Position numbers and translations under genes: made by a program
Notes under the pieces: generated by a model
The model's input: only the letters and a program-made list of their open reading frames with translations
Databases searched by the model: none
What the model was told of the DNA's origin: nothing
Shown here: in pieces, positions 1-10,300 of the stretch
How the letters are laid out: every line of letters begins with the position of its first letter
Numbering within the stretch: position 1 is the stretch's first letter
Origin: Rhizobium lusitanum
GTDB lineage: Bacteria; Pseudomonadota; Alphaproteobacteria; Rhizobiales; Rhizobiaceae
Length of the DNA: 64,000 nucleotides
Direction: 5' to 3'
Assembly: GCF_014189535.1 (NCBI RefSeq)
Contig: NZ_CP050307.1
Span: 620,001-684,000 of the forward strand

Positions 1-1
1 G

Positions 2-568
2 CATGGCGTCTGGATTCTGGGGCTCGTGGCGCTGCTGCCGCAATTGCTCGGCCTCGTGCCGCTGACGGCGCTCGCGGCCGTGCTGCTTGTCACCGGATGG
101 CGGCTGATCAGCCTTCATCATGTGCGCCATCTGTTCGATCATCATGGCTGGGTGCCGGTCGGGATCTGGGCGGCGACGGTCGCCATGGTCGTGGTGCAGG
201 ATCTGCTTGTCGGCGTTGCGCTTGGCCTAGCGCTGTCGATCCTGGAAGTCTTCCCGCATCTGCGACGCAAACTCGCCATTGACCGGTCAGAGGATGCGGA
301 TGTGGTTCATGTTGCTCTCGCCGGCGTGGCGACCTGCAAGGATGTGCCGGTCCTTCTCAATATGCTGGAGACGCTTCCCGCGAGCCGCAAAGTGCGGATT
401 GCCGGTGGGGGCCTGCACTATCTTGACCACACCTGCGCGGAAACACTGCGCGAATGGTTGAAGCGGGAGAAGAAGATGGGCCGTATTGTCGAGATCCAGC
501 ATCCTCCCGCCGGCCGTCATCCTCGGCTGATACCGATTTTCGAGCGGTTGTCGGCGGAAGTTGCATGA
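2..568 (+). CDS. SulP-type anion transporter, C-terminal part
   Basis: The frame is already open at the window edge, so most of the membrane domain is missing. The visible part begins with two hydrophobic segments (about residues 5-30 and 50-80), followed by a soluble tail of about 100 residues. The tail alternates beta strands and helices in the manner of the cytoplasmic STAS domain that ends SulP permeases. SulP proteins move sulfate, bicarbonate or other anions across the inner membrane; the substrate here cannot be told. The gene converges on the next ORF. Assignment rests on overall pattern, so it could be another STAS-tailed permease. Confidence 0.7.
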   Translation, partial: HGVWILGLVALLPQLLGLVPLTALAAVLLVTGWRLISLHHVRHLFDHHGWVPVGIWAATVAMVVVQDLLVGVALGLALSILEVFPHLRRKLAIDRSEDADVVHVALAGVATCKDVPVLLNMLETLPASRKVRIAGGGLHYLDHTCAETLREWLKREKKMGRIVEIQHPPAGRHPRLIPIFERLSAEVA

Positions 569-746
569 GATCGAACAAGCCTAACCGAAGCCTCGGCACA
601 TAGAAGGCTGAGACGCTTGATCTGAAATAGCGAGCTTGCTGATTGGGATGGTCCAACCTGTTTTCGGCCATTCCGATTGGTAAGACTATAGGCCGAGCCC
701 TTCGGTCTAAGTTGGTCCGCGGTTGAGTATCTCTAGGGGCGTGACC

Positions 747-1217
747 TCATGGAGCCCATCGGCTGCGATTGGGTATCGCTATTAGCGGTGCCGATCGTCT
801 GTCTGGAGATGTGACCATCGGCTTTCTGTGAGATGTGGTCGGTGTCTGGGAGTTGCTTGCTCCGATACTCTTGCCCCGCTTGCTCGGAGGGCGGCGCTGG
901 AGGGCGGGGCTTGTGCTTGGTTTGTTTGGCTTGCTCATTCCCAGATAGCGGGCGATGGCATCGAAACCAGGCTGAACCGCGCGTTTAACTTCAGTCGTGA
1001 GTTCACTTTCCATGTCGCAGGCAAGGGCGATCGCTTGCCAATCGATCTTGCCGGCTCTTGTGGGAGGATTCGATCGAAACTGAACAAGACCAATCATGTA
1101 AGCCCGGACGTTTTCGAACGTCCGCTGCTGCAGTAATGGCGCCAGACGCAACGTACAGAAATCCGAGATCTTACGTTGGAAGATCTCCGGGGTGGAGGAT
1201 TGATAGTGGGGGGCCAT
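747..1217 (-). CDS. hypothetical protein, possible mobile-element remnant
   Basis: Unrecognised 156-residue protein. Residues 1-95 have a balanced, helical composition, while the last 60 are rich in Pro, Ser, Thr and Arg and look unconstrained. That would fit a protein cut or frameshifted in its second half. From memory the N-terminal part resembles small companions of tyrosine recombinases in rhizobial islands, but this is inference. It begins 204 bp outside the prophage end and so belongs to the host flank. No convincing Shine-Dalgarno sequence was seen. Confidence 0.4.
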   Translation of the reverse strand: MAPHYQSSTPEIFQRKISDFCTLRLAPLLQQRTFENVRAYMIGLVQFRSNPPTRAGKIDWQAIALACDMESELTTEVKRAVQPGFDAIARYLGMSKPNKPSTSPALQRRPPSKRGKSIGASNSQTPTTSHRKPMVTSPDRRSAPLIAIPNRSRWAP

Positions 1218-1416
1218 TCATGAATTCCTTGCATGCGACGCGGCGTGAACGCCGGGGTGTGGGCTGCTAAGGCAAGCGGGTTAATGAAACATAAATATTC
1301 AGCTTCTGATAAGAAAAAGAGCGACTTAACCGCTTAGAGCCAAATAGGGAAGACCTTTGTGCGTCGGTCTGCGGCGCCGAAAACGTTATCGCCGACCGTG
1401 TTGTGCGAATGGGTGT

Positions 1417-1421
1417 GCTCT
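1417..1421. repeat. target-site duplication GCTCT, left copy
   Basis: GCTCT directly precedes the TGTA terminus of the prophage and is repeated at 42361-42365 directly after the other terminus. Five base pairs is the duplication length made by Mu-type transposases. Confidence 0.88.
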
Positions 1422-1471
1422 TGTAGCGCGCAAAATCACGTGGCACTGCGCGCAAGATCAGATGGCAACAG
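1422..1471. other. prophage right end with transposase sites R1 and R2
   Basis: The terminus TGTA at 1422 is followed by two direct copies of a site, at 1426-1445 and 1448-1471. Both begin GCGCGCAA and contain TGGCA, and their starts are 22 bp apart. The second copy closely matches a site at 42216-42239 near the other end. Two adjacent sites about two helical turns apart recall R1 and R2 in Mu attR, where MuA binds. Positions 1472-1539 hold no gene. Confidence 0.82.
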
Positions 1472-1539
1472 AAATCTATTGTTTGAGAGGCCTTAAAGCA
1501 TCAAAAAAGTGGCGTCACACCAGCTGTCCGCCAGCTTCC

Positions 1540-3183
1540 TTATTTAGGCGAAAACACGACTCTCGTCATCTGCGGCGATGCATCCACAATGCCACCGGCC
1601 CCAGCCTTCATTTCAATGCGAATACGGCTTCCGATAGCAACAGGCAGAGCATCGGTTTCAGCGCTCACGCTCACCTCGTCTCCGAACGTGGAGCCGAACG
1701 CGACTTCTTTGAACCCGCCGCCTCCATCGACCATAATCCTCAGGTCACAGCCGCTTTGCTGCGAGCCCTTGAGGTGAATACGGCTCTCTATATTGACCTC
1801 TGTCACGCCGGCTGGGACAGTGAATTCTCCTGGCTGATCGGATGATTTGAAGTCGATCCCCAAACCCGACGCGCCCTGGTCCGGTGCGAATGGAACGACC
1901 TGCCATTTCCCTGCGCCGGCTTGCGTCTGTGTGCCGAGTGTACCCAACGTAGACAGTTCGTGGTCGAATGCCTCCCAAATGATGCGCTTGTGCAGGGGGC
2001 TGCTGGTGAAGCGATACATTTCCGACACGGTCGATTTGCCCTTCAAGTCCCGCTCTGGGCGGTTCTTCGAGATCACGATATCCTCAGCTCCATTGACCCC
2101 ATTGTCGGCGATATCGAGGAAGATCGTCCTTTCGCTCGCGAGATTGTCTGAGATGTTGCCGTTGCGGATCGAACCAACCGCCTTAATCGCGGTCTTTGTC
2201 ACTTTCGCTTTATCCATGCCGCTATAGAATTTGTTGCGGGCGATGGTCGCTGAAGGGCACGTATCGAGAAAAATGTCGGTCTGTTCTGCGTCAGCTTTTA
2301 TATCATTCCGGCCATAGATCAGGTTGTCGACAACATTGACCTGGCTATAGCCCTTGACGTGGATGGCCTCATAGCAAGCGTTTATGTGGCTCAACGCCAC
2401 TTCGATGTACGGTAGGCCAACTGGCTTCGCCTCGAAGAAGACGCCATGCCCAACGCGCACCATATAACAGCCGTGCACCTTGAACCCTTCCAAGCTGGTG
2501 GGGCCGTCTGACCGGCACGCGTAGGCGAGGTTGTACATATGAGTATCGGTCATCACGACATCGTTCGACGATGCCAACACCAACCCGTCACCTTGCGGGT
2601 CTGTGTCCGAGAGGCCATTGAACCAGCATCCGATGATCTGTCCGTTGCCTTTGGTTCGGATCTCAAGCCCTCGGGCAAAGAAGTTCTGATCATCCGGCGA
2701 GTTGGCGCCGAAGCCAACATCCTCGATGGCGAAGCCCTTCCCGACCGCGGCCTTTGCCCATTGCAGTTTCAGCGCCGTCCCCTGGTTCTCCCGCTGCGGC
2801 AGGAACGATATCCCCTTGAAGGAATACTGAGAGCCAGGCGCACCGTTCAGGGAGATCCCAACACCATCGCACCGAATAACGGTAGAGGCCATTCCCTCTC
2901 CGGATATGGCGACTCGGACGATATCCGGAGATGAGACGTCTATGGGCGCGTCGAGATCGTGCGGCGCACCTCCCGGCAATTGAATATTGATCCCAGATCC
3001 AGCCGCTTCTCTAACGGCGTTTTCAAGCTTGGCTCTGAATGATTGCCCCTGAAAATCCAACACCGACCAGCTTGTTTTCTGGTCGGTGCGAACTGACGGT
3101 GCCGCCAGTGAATTGTCTTGGCCGAAGGCCTTCGATGTCACCACCGAAAGAGCCAAGCCCTGAACGAACGTTCTACGCTTCAT
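1540..3183 (-). CDS. Tat-signal right-handed beta-helix protein (prophage cargo)
   Basis: 547 residues. Start 3183 is preferred over 3189 because an AAGGA sits 8 bases before it. The N-terminus KRRTFVQG followed by a hydrophobic stretch and an Ala-rich cleavage region resembles a twin-arginine export signal. Residues about 35-400 have short repeated strands and Asn/Asp-rich turns typical of pectate-lyase-like parallel beta-helices; residues about 410-547 look like a beta-sandwich. Enzymes of this shape cut or modify polysaccharides, but no catalytic residues could be assigned. An export signal is odd for a virion protein. This, with its place at the extreme right end beside a divergent GSCFA gene, suggests lysogenic-conversion cargo. 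A detached tailspike is the alternative. Confidence 0.72.
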   Translation of the reverse strand: MKRRTFVQGLALSVVTSKAFGQDNSLAAPSVRTDQKTSWSVLDFQGQSFRAKLENAVREAAGSGINIQLPGGAPHDLDAPIDVSSPDIVRVAISGEGMASTVIRCDGVGISLNGAPGSQYSFKGISFLPQRENQGTALKLQWAKAAVGKGFAIEDVGFGANSPDDQNFFARGLEIRTKGNGQIIGCWFNGLSDTDPQGDGLVLASSNDVVMTDTHMYNLAYACRSDGPTSLEGFKVHGCYMVRVGHGVFFEAKPVGLPYIEVALSHINACYEAIHVKGYSQVNVVDNLIYGRNDIKADAEQTDIFLDTCPSATIARNKFYSGMDKAKVTKTAIKAVGSIRNGNISDNLASERTIFLDIADNGVNGAEDIVISKNRPERDLKGKSTVSEMYRFTSSPLHKRIIWEAFDHELSTLGTLGTQTQAGAGKWQVVPFAPDQGASGLGIDFKSSDQPGEFTVPAGVTEVNIESRIHLKGSQQSGCDLRIMVDGGGGFKEVAFGSTFGDEVSVSAETDALPVAIGSRIRIEMKAGAGGIVDASPQMTRVVFSPK

Positions 3184-3374
3184 CGCCATTATCCTTGTGC
3201 GGTCGAACCGATGTCAGGTTATGCATCTAGGGAGACTTGTCGGAAATTATATGTCCGTCACGAGCTGAGCATTATTAGGAAATGTTCAGAAAACCATTTC
3301 GACCGCCGCGTGCTTCTGGACAAACCAAATTCCACTACCCATAAAAGACGAACATGTCTTGTGGGGAAGATACT

Positions 3375-4337
3375 ATGATACCTTTTGATGTCGCCTATAC
3401 ATCCATCACCGGCAACAAGCGTAGGATGATGGAGGCCCGAGGCAAGGGAACGTCCGGTGCCGAACGCATTCGATTGCATTACCCAGACATCGTATCCGCG
3501 CCCAAATTCAAACTCTCGAAGGACGATACCTTCTTTACCATCGGCTCTTGTTTTGCCCGCAATGTCGAAATAGCGCTGGCGGATCTCGGTGTCAAAAACA
3601 TCACAGCCGATTGTGCCATTCCAGGCGAGTTTTATGAGCTCACTGGCCTCGGCGCGCGAAACGGCGCGCTTAATGCTTATACCCCCTCTTCTATGCGCGA
3701 CCTCATCCGACTGCACGACATGGTATCTCCCGAAACGATCGGCCTCGTGCAGACCGCTGACGATGAATATGTCGATATGCTGGTTTCTGGCATCAAGCCG
3801 ACGTCCGGCGCGGATACCAAATCGATCAGGGACAAGATACTGAACGTTTACGGGCGCCTACCCGACGCTTCCGTTGTCGTGATCACGCTCGGCCATACTG
3901 AAGCCTGGTTCGATGCCCGCGATAACGTCTATGTGAACCGCTCGCCAAGCACCCGCAAGCTTCAGGCGCACGGAGATCGGTTCAAGTTCGACCCAATCTC
4001 ACCTGTTTCCGCGATTTCGACTGTCGATGAGATCGTGAATGATGTCAGGAGACTCACTGACGGTCGTGCGAAGGTGATTTTGACCGTGTCTCCCGTTCCG
4101 CTGGGCGGCACCTGGACGCAAAGAGACGTTGTTTCTGCCAACCTGACGTCTAAATCCATGCTGATCGGCGCGGCCGTCGCCACAGCAGAGAAATATGACT
4201 TTGTCGATTACTACCCGAGCTATGAGCTGGTGATTTATGGCGATCCCGCTTCGACCTGGCAGGACGACGGCGTCCACATTAAGCCGGAGCGGGTCTCCAA
4301 GGTTATAAAGCAGTTTGCCGAGACCTATTTCGCTTGA
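3375..4337 (+). CDS. GSCFA-domain protein (prophage cargo)
   Basis: 320 residues. Start 3375 is chosen because GGGGAAG lies 5 bases upstream; an in-frame ATG at 3354 has no such site. The motif IGSCFARN near residue 50 defines the GSCFA family. These SGNH-like proteins are found with capsule and exopolysaccharide genes and are thought to act on acyl or related substituents of glycans. A later DDGVHIKPE near the C-terminus looks like the SGNH Asp/His pair. It is transcribed against the late phage genes, 191 bp from the divergent beta-helix gene, and ends 3 bp from the end of the tailspike gene. This orientation marks it as independently expressed cargo. Confidence 0.82.
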   Translation: MIPFDVAYTSITGNKRRMMEARGKGTSGAERIRLHYPDIVSAPKFKLSKDDTFFTIGSCFARNVEIALADLGVKNITADCAIPGEFYELTGLGARNGALNAYTPSSMRDLIRLHDMVSPETIGLVQTADDEYVDMLVSGIKPTSGADTKSIRDKILNVYGRLPDASVVVITLGHTEAWFDARDNVYVNRSPSTRKLQAHGDRFKFDPISPVSAISTVDEIVNDVRRLTDGRAKVILTVSPVPLGGTWTQRDVVSANLTSKSMLIGAAVATAEKYDFVDYYPSYELVIYGDPASTWQDDGVHIKPERVSKVIKQFAETYFA

Positions 4338-4340
4338 TCC

Positions 4341-7300
4341 TTACCCCACATCGGACGGGGCGTACTCAAGCTTGATATCGGTAACGTACATCTTGCCGTT
4401 AGAGACCGCCCCGCCGACGCGAATAAGGAAATTATCGATCGTGTCTATCGGCCGGACGTGCTGATAGACTTGGGGCGTGGTGTTCGTGATATTGATCGTG
4501 GTCGACGGTGCGCTGTCGCTGTCGGGCACGGTGGAATGGGCAATCGTCACGTAACCGGATTGTCCAGCGGCGGACACATAAGCCTTAAAGGACACCCTCA
4601 CAAATCCACTTGCAAAAAGCGAAAAACCCACAGGCGTGCAATCGGCGTAGCTGTTGTCGTTCGTTTCGATGCAAACCGGATGCCCGGATGCCTGAGCGGT
4701 ATTTCTCGTCCATCCGGATCCGGAAGTCGCGGTCGTCCAATAAGATGTGCTTGCCGGCCGCGAAAGCCATCCCGCCGTATTGACCAGCGACTGCAAAGTT
4801 TCCGGATACGGGTACCAAGTCAGATCATCGATATCGATGTCTATTTGACGCAAAACGTTGGAGCTGTCGGCGAAGGTATAATAGCGCTTGCGCTGCATAT
4901 TCTCGATGAAGTTGCCACCAACACGATGACGACGCTGCCCAACCGCAGTATTGGCATAAGAGGTATCGCCTGCGACTGAAAAAGCGATGCCATAGTAGGT
5001 ATAGCCGCTTTCCCGCACGACGCGGTTTCCTGTTACGGTCCACCCCAGTTCCTTCGGCAGGTATATGCCGCTCATAAACACTTCTGAGACTTGCGAACCA
5101 GTTGCGCCATCCGCAAGGCCTCGGCCGGCATCAACGACAGTATTGCCCATGATCAGACCGCCACGGCTCTTGCTTACGCCGATGCCCCCCGCAGCAGCGT
5201 TACGGCACATATTACCGATAATCTGCACATTATGAGGGTAGTCGGCGTCGCTAGCGGTCGTATACCCAGAAGCAATAACAATGTTGCCGTCGCCGGTCCC
5301 ATCAAGCGTGTTGCCGATGACCTTCACGCCGCTCGAACCAAAATTCACGTTGATATTTTCTAGAGACCGCCACGCAAAGAGACTGACCGTCTCCCCTCCC
5401 GCCAAGGCGGAAGCCAAGGTATAGGTAACGGTAGGGCGCGAGCCTGGAGAGCTGTCGGTGCTATTCACCGTGAAAGACACCCGCAGGCCATTTACGAGCA
5501 TGCCGAATCGCTGAACGTCTGCTTGCGCCCATGTCACCGTAAACTGCGTTTGACCGGCGGTCGCCGTAACAGTTTGATCCCATCGACGCGCCTTGATCGT
5601 GTTCCATGCGATAAGGCCATCCGTGGCACCATCAAATGCTTGGATACCGAACCCGAAATAGTCATCCATCGAGTTGAAGGCGCAGGTGAAATTCTTGCCC
5701 TTCAAAATGATCGGCGAGACGGTCGTTACGAATGCATCAAAGCTATTATAGCTGATATTGTTCCCAATACCGCTGTCCCGAACGAATATGCTGAACTTGC
5801 CGGCCCACCGATTGCGGCTAATGGAGCATTGCGAACCCGTCAATTCAAAGAGAACACCCGCACGCGATGGCTGATTGCTATCGAAGAAAATGCCTTCGAT
5901 TGCCACTCTTGTGCCACCGACGGTTACGGCGGTTCCAGTCGTAACGACAATACGGCTTCCAAATTCCCCCTCAAGCTTAAAATCAGTGGCCGTCAGGTTG
6001 CGGGCGACGCCAGCCAGGGAATAATCGCCACGGGGCAGTGTCCATTTTCCGCCGAATCCGGCAGCTATGCTCAAGAATGACCAGAGGTCGGTTGCACCGT
6101 CTTTCTTCGCCCCGAGCTGCAATAAGCTGTATGCGCCTACCGGCGCCCATCGCACGCTGCCGCCGTTGGAAGGGTGTTCCAGAGGAAGCGCGGCTTCAGG
6201 GGCAGACATTCGGCGGCAATATTTTGCTCCACCGTCGCCGACATTATAATAACCGAGCAATTCGACATAATCCGCCGAAACGGGGACATTCGCCGACGCG
6301 AGGGCGGCCACGGTAGCGTAGCGAACCGAATTGGGCGCGGTAACCTGTTCCTCGACATTTGTCAGTCGATCGCCAGCGTCGATGGACTCTTGCGCGGCTA
6401 CGCGCGCCTCCAAGGCATCTAAGTCAGGAGCGTAAGTTGTCGTATGGGTGATGTCCTCCCACCTGATGACCTCAATGTCCGTGACAGGGCTGACACCGAA
6501 AGTCTGGATGTAGGGGCGAGCATAGCGAGCATCCGCAGGAGCAATGAGATCTATGCCGTCTCCGGCCGATCTGGAGATTGTTGCCGAAACCAACGTTCTA
6601 CCTGACCCCACCGAAAGTGAGGTAAGATCCCGGATTATCGTCAGCGGAACGGCGCTTCGATTTGCGCCCTGATCGTACCAAGCCATCGCGCAACGAACGG
6701 CATCATTGGACGGGTCGGGGCTGTTTGTTCGGCGCTGAACAACAAATTCGACCAAATAGATCTTATTTGGCTCAAGGGAATAGAGTGTTCTGCAGCCGAT
6801 AAGCCCACTCCCGGAGACTCGAAGAATACGGCCGCTGTCATCGTATCTCTGTATACCCGTAGACAGAGGCGGGAGGACTGCCGGAACGCCCCCGTCAAGA
6901 GAATCGACGAAATGCTCTGGAGCGTCGCCCGGACGCCAGACCACCGGAAAGTCGGCCGCAATGCCAAGAATTGCGGCCTGCGTGGCATTGGAAATCGGCT
7001 TGTCGGCATCCGAGGTGTTGTCGACATTGGATACCCGAGCGGAAACGGCGGAAACGGCGGCCTGTAGCGCGGCCGTATCGACAAGGTCAGCAACTCGAAC
7101 CCATGCGCTGCCATTCCAACTCCAAGTGCCCTTGTCAGAGCCTTGGTAAACTTCGCCCTTCTGACCAACACGCGTTCCGGAGCCCAGCGATGCCAAAGTC
7201 AAGCCGGTAATGGTACCTTCTTGCGCCGCATCGATTGCCTGAGCGAGCGGTCCTGTGCCGGCAAGCTGAGTGGCCAGATCAGCGATCGCCTGCACAGTCG

Positions 7301-7379
7301 TGGTGCCGTTGCGATTGACGAGGACCTCATCAGAGATCGGAACGCCGGTAAGATTGGTTGTTCTTACACCTGTGTCCAT
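4341..7379 (-). CDS. tail fibre / tailspike with pectate-lyase-like beta-helix
   Basis: 1,012 residues. The N-terminal 130 residues look like a virion-attachment region. Residues about 320-420 carry a short module common ahead of tailspike enzymes, and residues about 420-850 are a parallel beta-helix with repeated GN/SxN turns. The last 130 residues resemble a carbohydrate-binding beta-sandwich. Tailspikes of this type bind or cut the surface polysaccharide of the host, and exopolysaccharide or LPS would be the likely target. It follows the tail-tip gene after 9 bases, the usual place for the receptor-binding protein. No tail-fibre chaperone was recognised. Confidence 0.85.
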   Translation of the reverse strand: MDTGVRTTNLTGVPISDEVLVNRNGTTTVQAIADLATQLAGTGPLAQAIDAAQEGTITGLTLASLGSGTRVGQKGEVYQGSDKGTWSWNGSAWVRVADLVDTAALQAAVSAVSARVSNVDNTSDADKPISNATQAAILGIAADFPVVWRPGDAPEHFVDSLDGGVPAVLPPLSTGIQRYDDSGRILRVSGSGLIGCRTLYSLEPNKIYLVEFVVQRRTNSPDPSNDAVRCAMAWYDQGANRSAVPLTIIRDLTSLSVGSGRTLVSATISRSAGDGIDLIAPADARYARPYIQTFGVSPVTDIEVIRWEDITHTTTYAPDLDALEARVAAQESIDAGDRLTNVEEQVTAPNSVRYATVAALASANVPVSADYVELLGYYNVGDGGAKYCRRMSAPEAALPLEHPSNGGSVRWAPVGAYSLLQLGAKKDGATDLWSFLSIAAGFGGKWTLPRGDYSLAGVARNLTATDFKLEGEFGSRIVVTTGTAVTVGGTRVAIEGIFFDSNQPSRAGVLFELTGSQCSISRNRWAGKFSIFVRDSGIGNNISYNSFDAFVTTVSPIILKGKNFTCAFNSMDDYFGFGIQAFDGATDGLIAWNTIKARRWDQTVTATAGQTQFTVTWAQADVQRFGMLVNGLRVSFTVNSTDSSPGSRPTVTYTLASALAGGETVSLFAWRSLENINVNFGSSGVKVIGNTLDGTGDGNIVIASGYTTASDADYPHNVQIIGNMCRNAAAGGIGVSKSRGGLIMGNTVVDAGRGLADGATGSQVSEVFMSGIYLPKELGWTVTGNRVVRESGYTYYGIAFSVAGDTSYANTAVGQRRHRVGGNFIENMQRKRYYTFADSSNVLRQIDIDIDDLTWYPYPETLQSLVNTAGWLSRPASTSYWTTATSGSGWTRNTAQASGHPVCIETNDNSYADCTPVGFSLFASGFVRVSFKAYVSAAGQSGYVTIAHSTVPDSDSAPSTTINITNTTPQVYQHVRPIDTIDNFLIRVGGAVSNGKMYVTDIKLEYAPSDVG

Positions 7380-7388
7380 TTATTGCCC

Positions 7389-10300
7389 CTATCGAATAGT
7401 GACGGTGAAGGGACCGGCCAATGGGCCAGCGACACCGTCTGAGTTTTGAGGTTCAAGCCAGATGTAATGCGTGCCGGCAGCCAGGCAGGTTGCCGTCTCC
7501 TCGAAGACGACGGCGTTGTCGACCGAGCCGACGAATGCCGAGGTGGCGGAAAGCGCGAGCGTGTTGTTGCCAGACACCGCCTGGATGCGATCGGAAAAGT
7601 TGCCATTCGCCGACCTTGCGGTCCCGCCTTGAGTGGTGCCGCCAGTCAGCTGCGGCGTCAGCGTGCCTGCCGTGATGCCGGACAGAGTGAAGGCAATGCG
7701 ATAGTAGATGCCGACCGTCGTGGCGCGTGCCTGCGAGAGGAGGCTTGACGTGCCTGACGCATGCGTGGCGAGACCGGACGCGATCGTCCAGCCGGTCCCC
7801 TTCGTCCAGCCGCTATCGGTGTCGAAGCCGCCGTTCGTGGCAAGGTTTGAGCGCGTCGTGTCGCCGATCGGCGTGCTGTAGCCCCGCGACGGCTGTACTG
7901 CGACCGCATCGCCAACCGCGTCCGTGGCACGATTGATGGTTGATGACATTGACCGGTAGATCTGTATCTGGACCGTTGCGGCATCGGCCGTCGTCGAGAA
8001 CATGACGGTGCCACCGCCGAGCAGCGCGCCCACCGAGATCATGCTGCTGTCAAGCGCCAGCGGCAGGGCGGCGTCCTGGCCGCCGATCGTAACGTTGACG
8101 ACGACGGTGGAGGTTCCCTCGCTGCCGGCAGCATTGAGCGCGGTCGCGCGGATCTGCACCGGCTGTCCGGATGAATAGCCCGAGATCGAGCACCCGCCAT
8201 TTGCGGCCGGGAAATCGACGCTGTTCCAGGTCGATGCCCCGTTGAGGCGATGATAGACGCGGAACGTCACGCTTGGGACAGCGCCGCTGCCCGGCCGCAG
8301 ATTGACCTCAAGGCCGCCGCTGACATCGGTTCCGGACACGCCGGTGCTGATCGAGACAATGACCGGAGCGGGCGGCAAGCCGGTGCTGTTGCCAATGTCA
8401 TCGCCGACGCGGCCGGACCAAGGCGGCGGCACTTCGGCGTCCGTCAGCTCGTCGATGATCGGGCTGGCGTCGATCATGGTGAAGTTCGTAGCCATGTCCT
8501 GGGCGGCTTCGACGCGGGTAACTATCAGCGGCATGCTTTCGGTCAATGCGCCGCCGAAATGGATGATGTCTCCGGCCGTTGGGGCCGCACCGTCGCCGGT
8601 CAGGGTGACAACCATATGTTCACCGACATTCGTCCGCACGCTTCGAACGACGCTCGTGCCGATCGTGTCTTCCTCGTCGGCGTAGACGCGGAACCGCACC
8701 GCATAGTCGATGCCCGAGGACATGGTTACGGCGTCTTCAAGCTCGATCAGCTTGTCGGAGATCCATTTGACCCGCGTGGCGATCTGCGTTCGATCGAGAA
8801 CGTCGTAGCTGCCCATGACCAGATCGCCGCGCGTAGCGACGCGAATGGGACCATCAACCGTCGACGTATAAACGTCGGGCCGATAGATCGCCTCGTACAT
8901 TTTGCGGCGGCCTTCGATCCAGATCTCGCCCGGATCGGTCTTGCCGGGCAGCTCCAGCTGTTCGGTCAGCAGGATCTCGCCCGAATAACCCGGCCATGGC
9001 ACCAGACGCTCCGCCTGCTTGTAATCGTTCGTCTGGTCGAGGAACTGGATGCGGAAGCCGTGCGGCGGTTCGAAATAGGTTCGGGTCGACTGGAAATTCC
9101 AGCTCACACGCGGGTTGATGTGATCGACCACGAGATCCTGCGGCCGGTCGATAACCACGCCATGGCGAATGCCGTCGTGCCAGGGAGTGGCGCGACCGGC
9201 CGCTGCGACCTCTTTCAGCCGATCACCGAGCGTGCCTTCGTCGTCGATCGCCTTGTCGTACTTCAGGCCCTTGGCCGAGCAGAACTCATGCCAGCTCTGG
9301 AGCAGCGGCAGGTTGACTTCCGAATCGGGAACCGGCTTCGGATTGGCTGGCGACTGGAGGATGTAGCGATAGGCGGACGCCGGATTAACGGTTTCCCGCT
9401 CGATCCATGTCTGCGAGGCGCTATCCCAATCCAGGCAGATACGGCTTGCAATCGCGCTGAAATTATCGAGCGCTCCGTTCAGCTGATAGGTCGCCTTGAC
9501 GCGGATCGCAACGAGCGTCAGCGGAGACGTGAAGTTCAGCGGATATTCCGGCCGCAACGTCTGCAGCGCCACCCATGTCGTGCGCCCCTGGGTCGACTGA
9601 CTGGTGAACTCGTCGGTCATACGCGTGACCTCTATGTCGTATCGGCCGCGCGTGGCAAAGTTCCAGGTGTACTGGCGATAAAAGCCCTCGAACTTCTTGG
9701 CGGTAAAATCGAGCGTTACGACATCGCTCCAGGTCTCGGTTCCGGCCGGGCGCTGGCGGATGCGGATTGAGACGGTGACCGACTTCTGCTTGCCCTTTTC
9801 ATCGACCCTGCCGAGGCCGGCCGGGAAACCGGTGATGACCGACGCGCCGGATGCGTCGAAACCGGTCGTACGAATGATAGGGGTCTCGATGCCTGGGCCA
9901 TCGATCTCGTCACCCTGGTCGTCGCGTTGCTCCGGCCGGGCCAGCTCGGCTCCAACGCTCTCTTCGTAGATCTGTGTCGGATAGAGCGTAACCGGCTCGT
10001 CCGTTGACAGACCTTCGCGGACCTCCTGCTCGATCTCGTCATAGTCGGAGAACGCCGTGTCGCCGATCCGGAATTCCGAGAGGGCAAGTCTCCCATAGCC
10101 GAAGCAGAAGAGCGCGCGGACATACTGCAGATCCCCGACGATCTCGGTATAGGAAGTCGCTGCGAATGGCGGCGCATAGCGGACCTTGCCCAGAATGAGC
10201 GGAACGACGCCATCCGGATCGAGCTTGTTGCGCCAGCCACTGATCTGGTAGCTCGTCTTCTTGTCGTTGTCGGTCGAGACTGGCGGGATCAAGGCATTGA

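Noticed and set aside
8250..9770. 506-codon + strand ORF
   Set aside because: Antisense to the TipJ-like gene; composition typical of GC-rich shadow frames.
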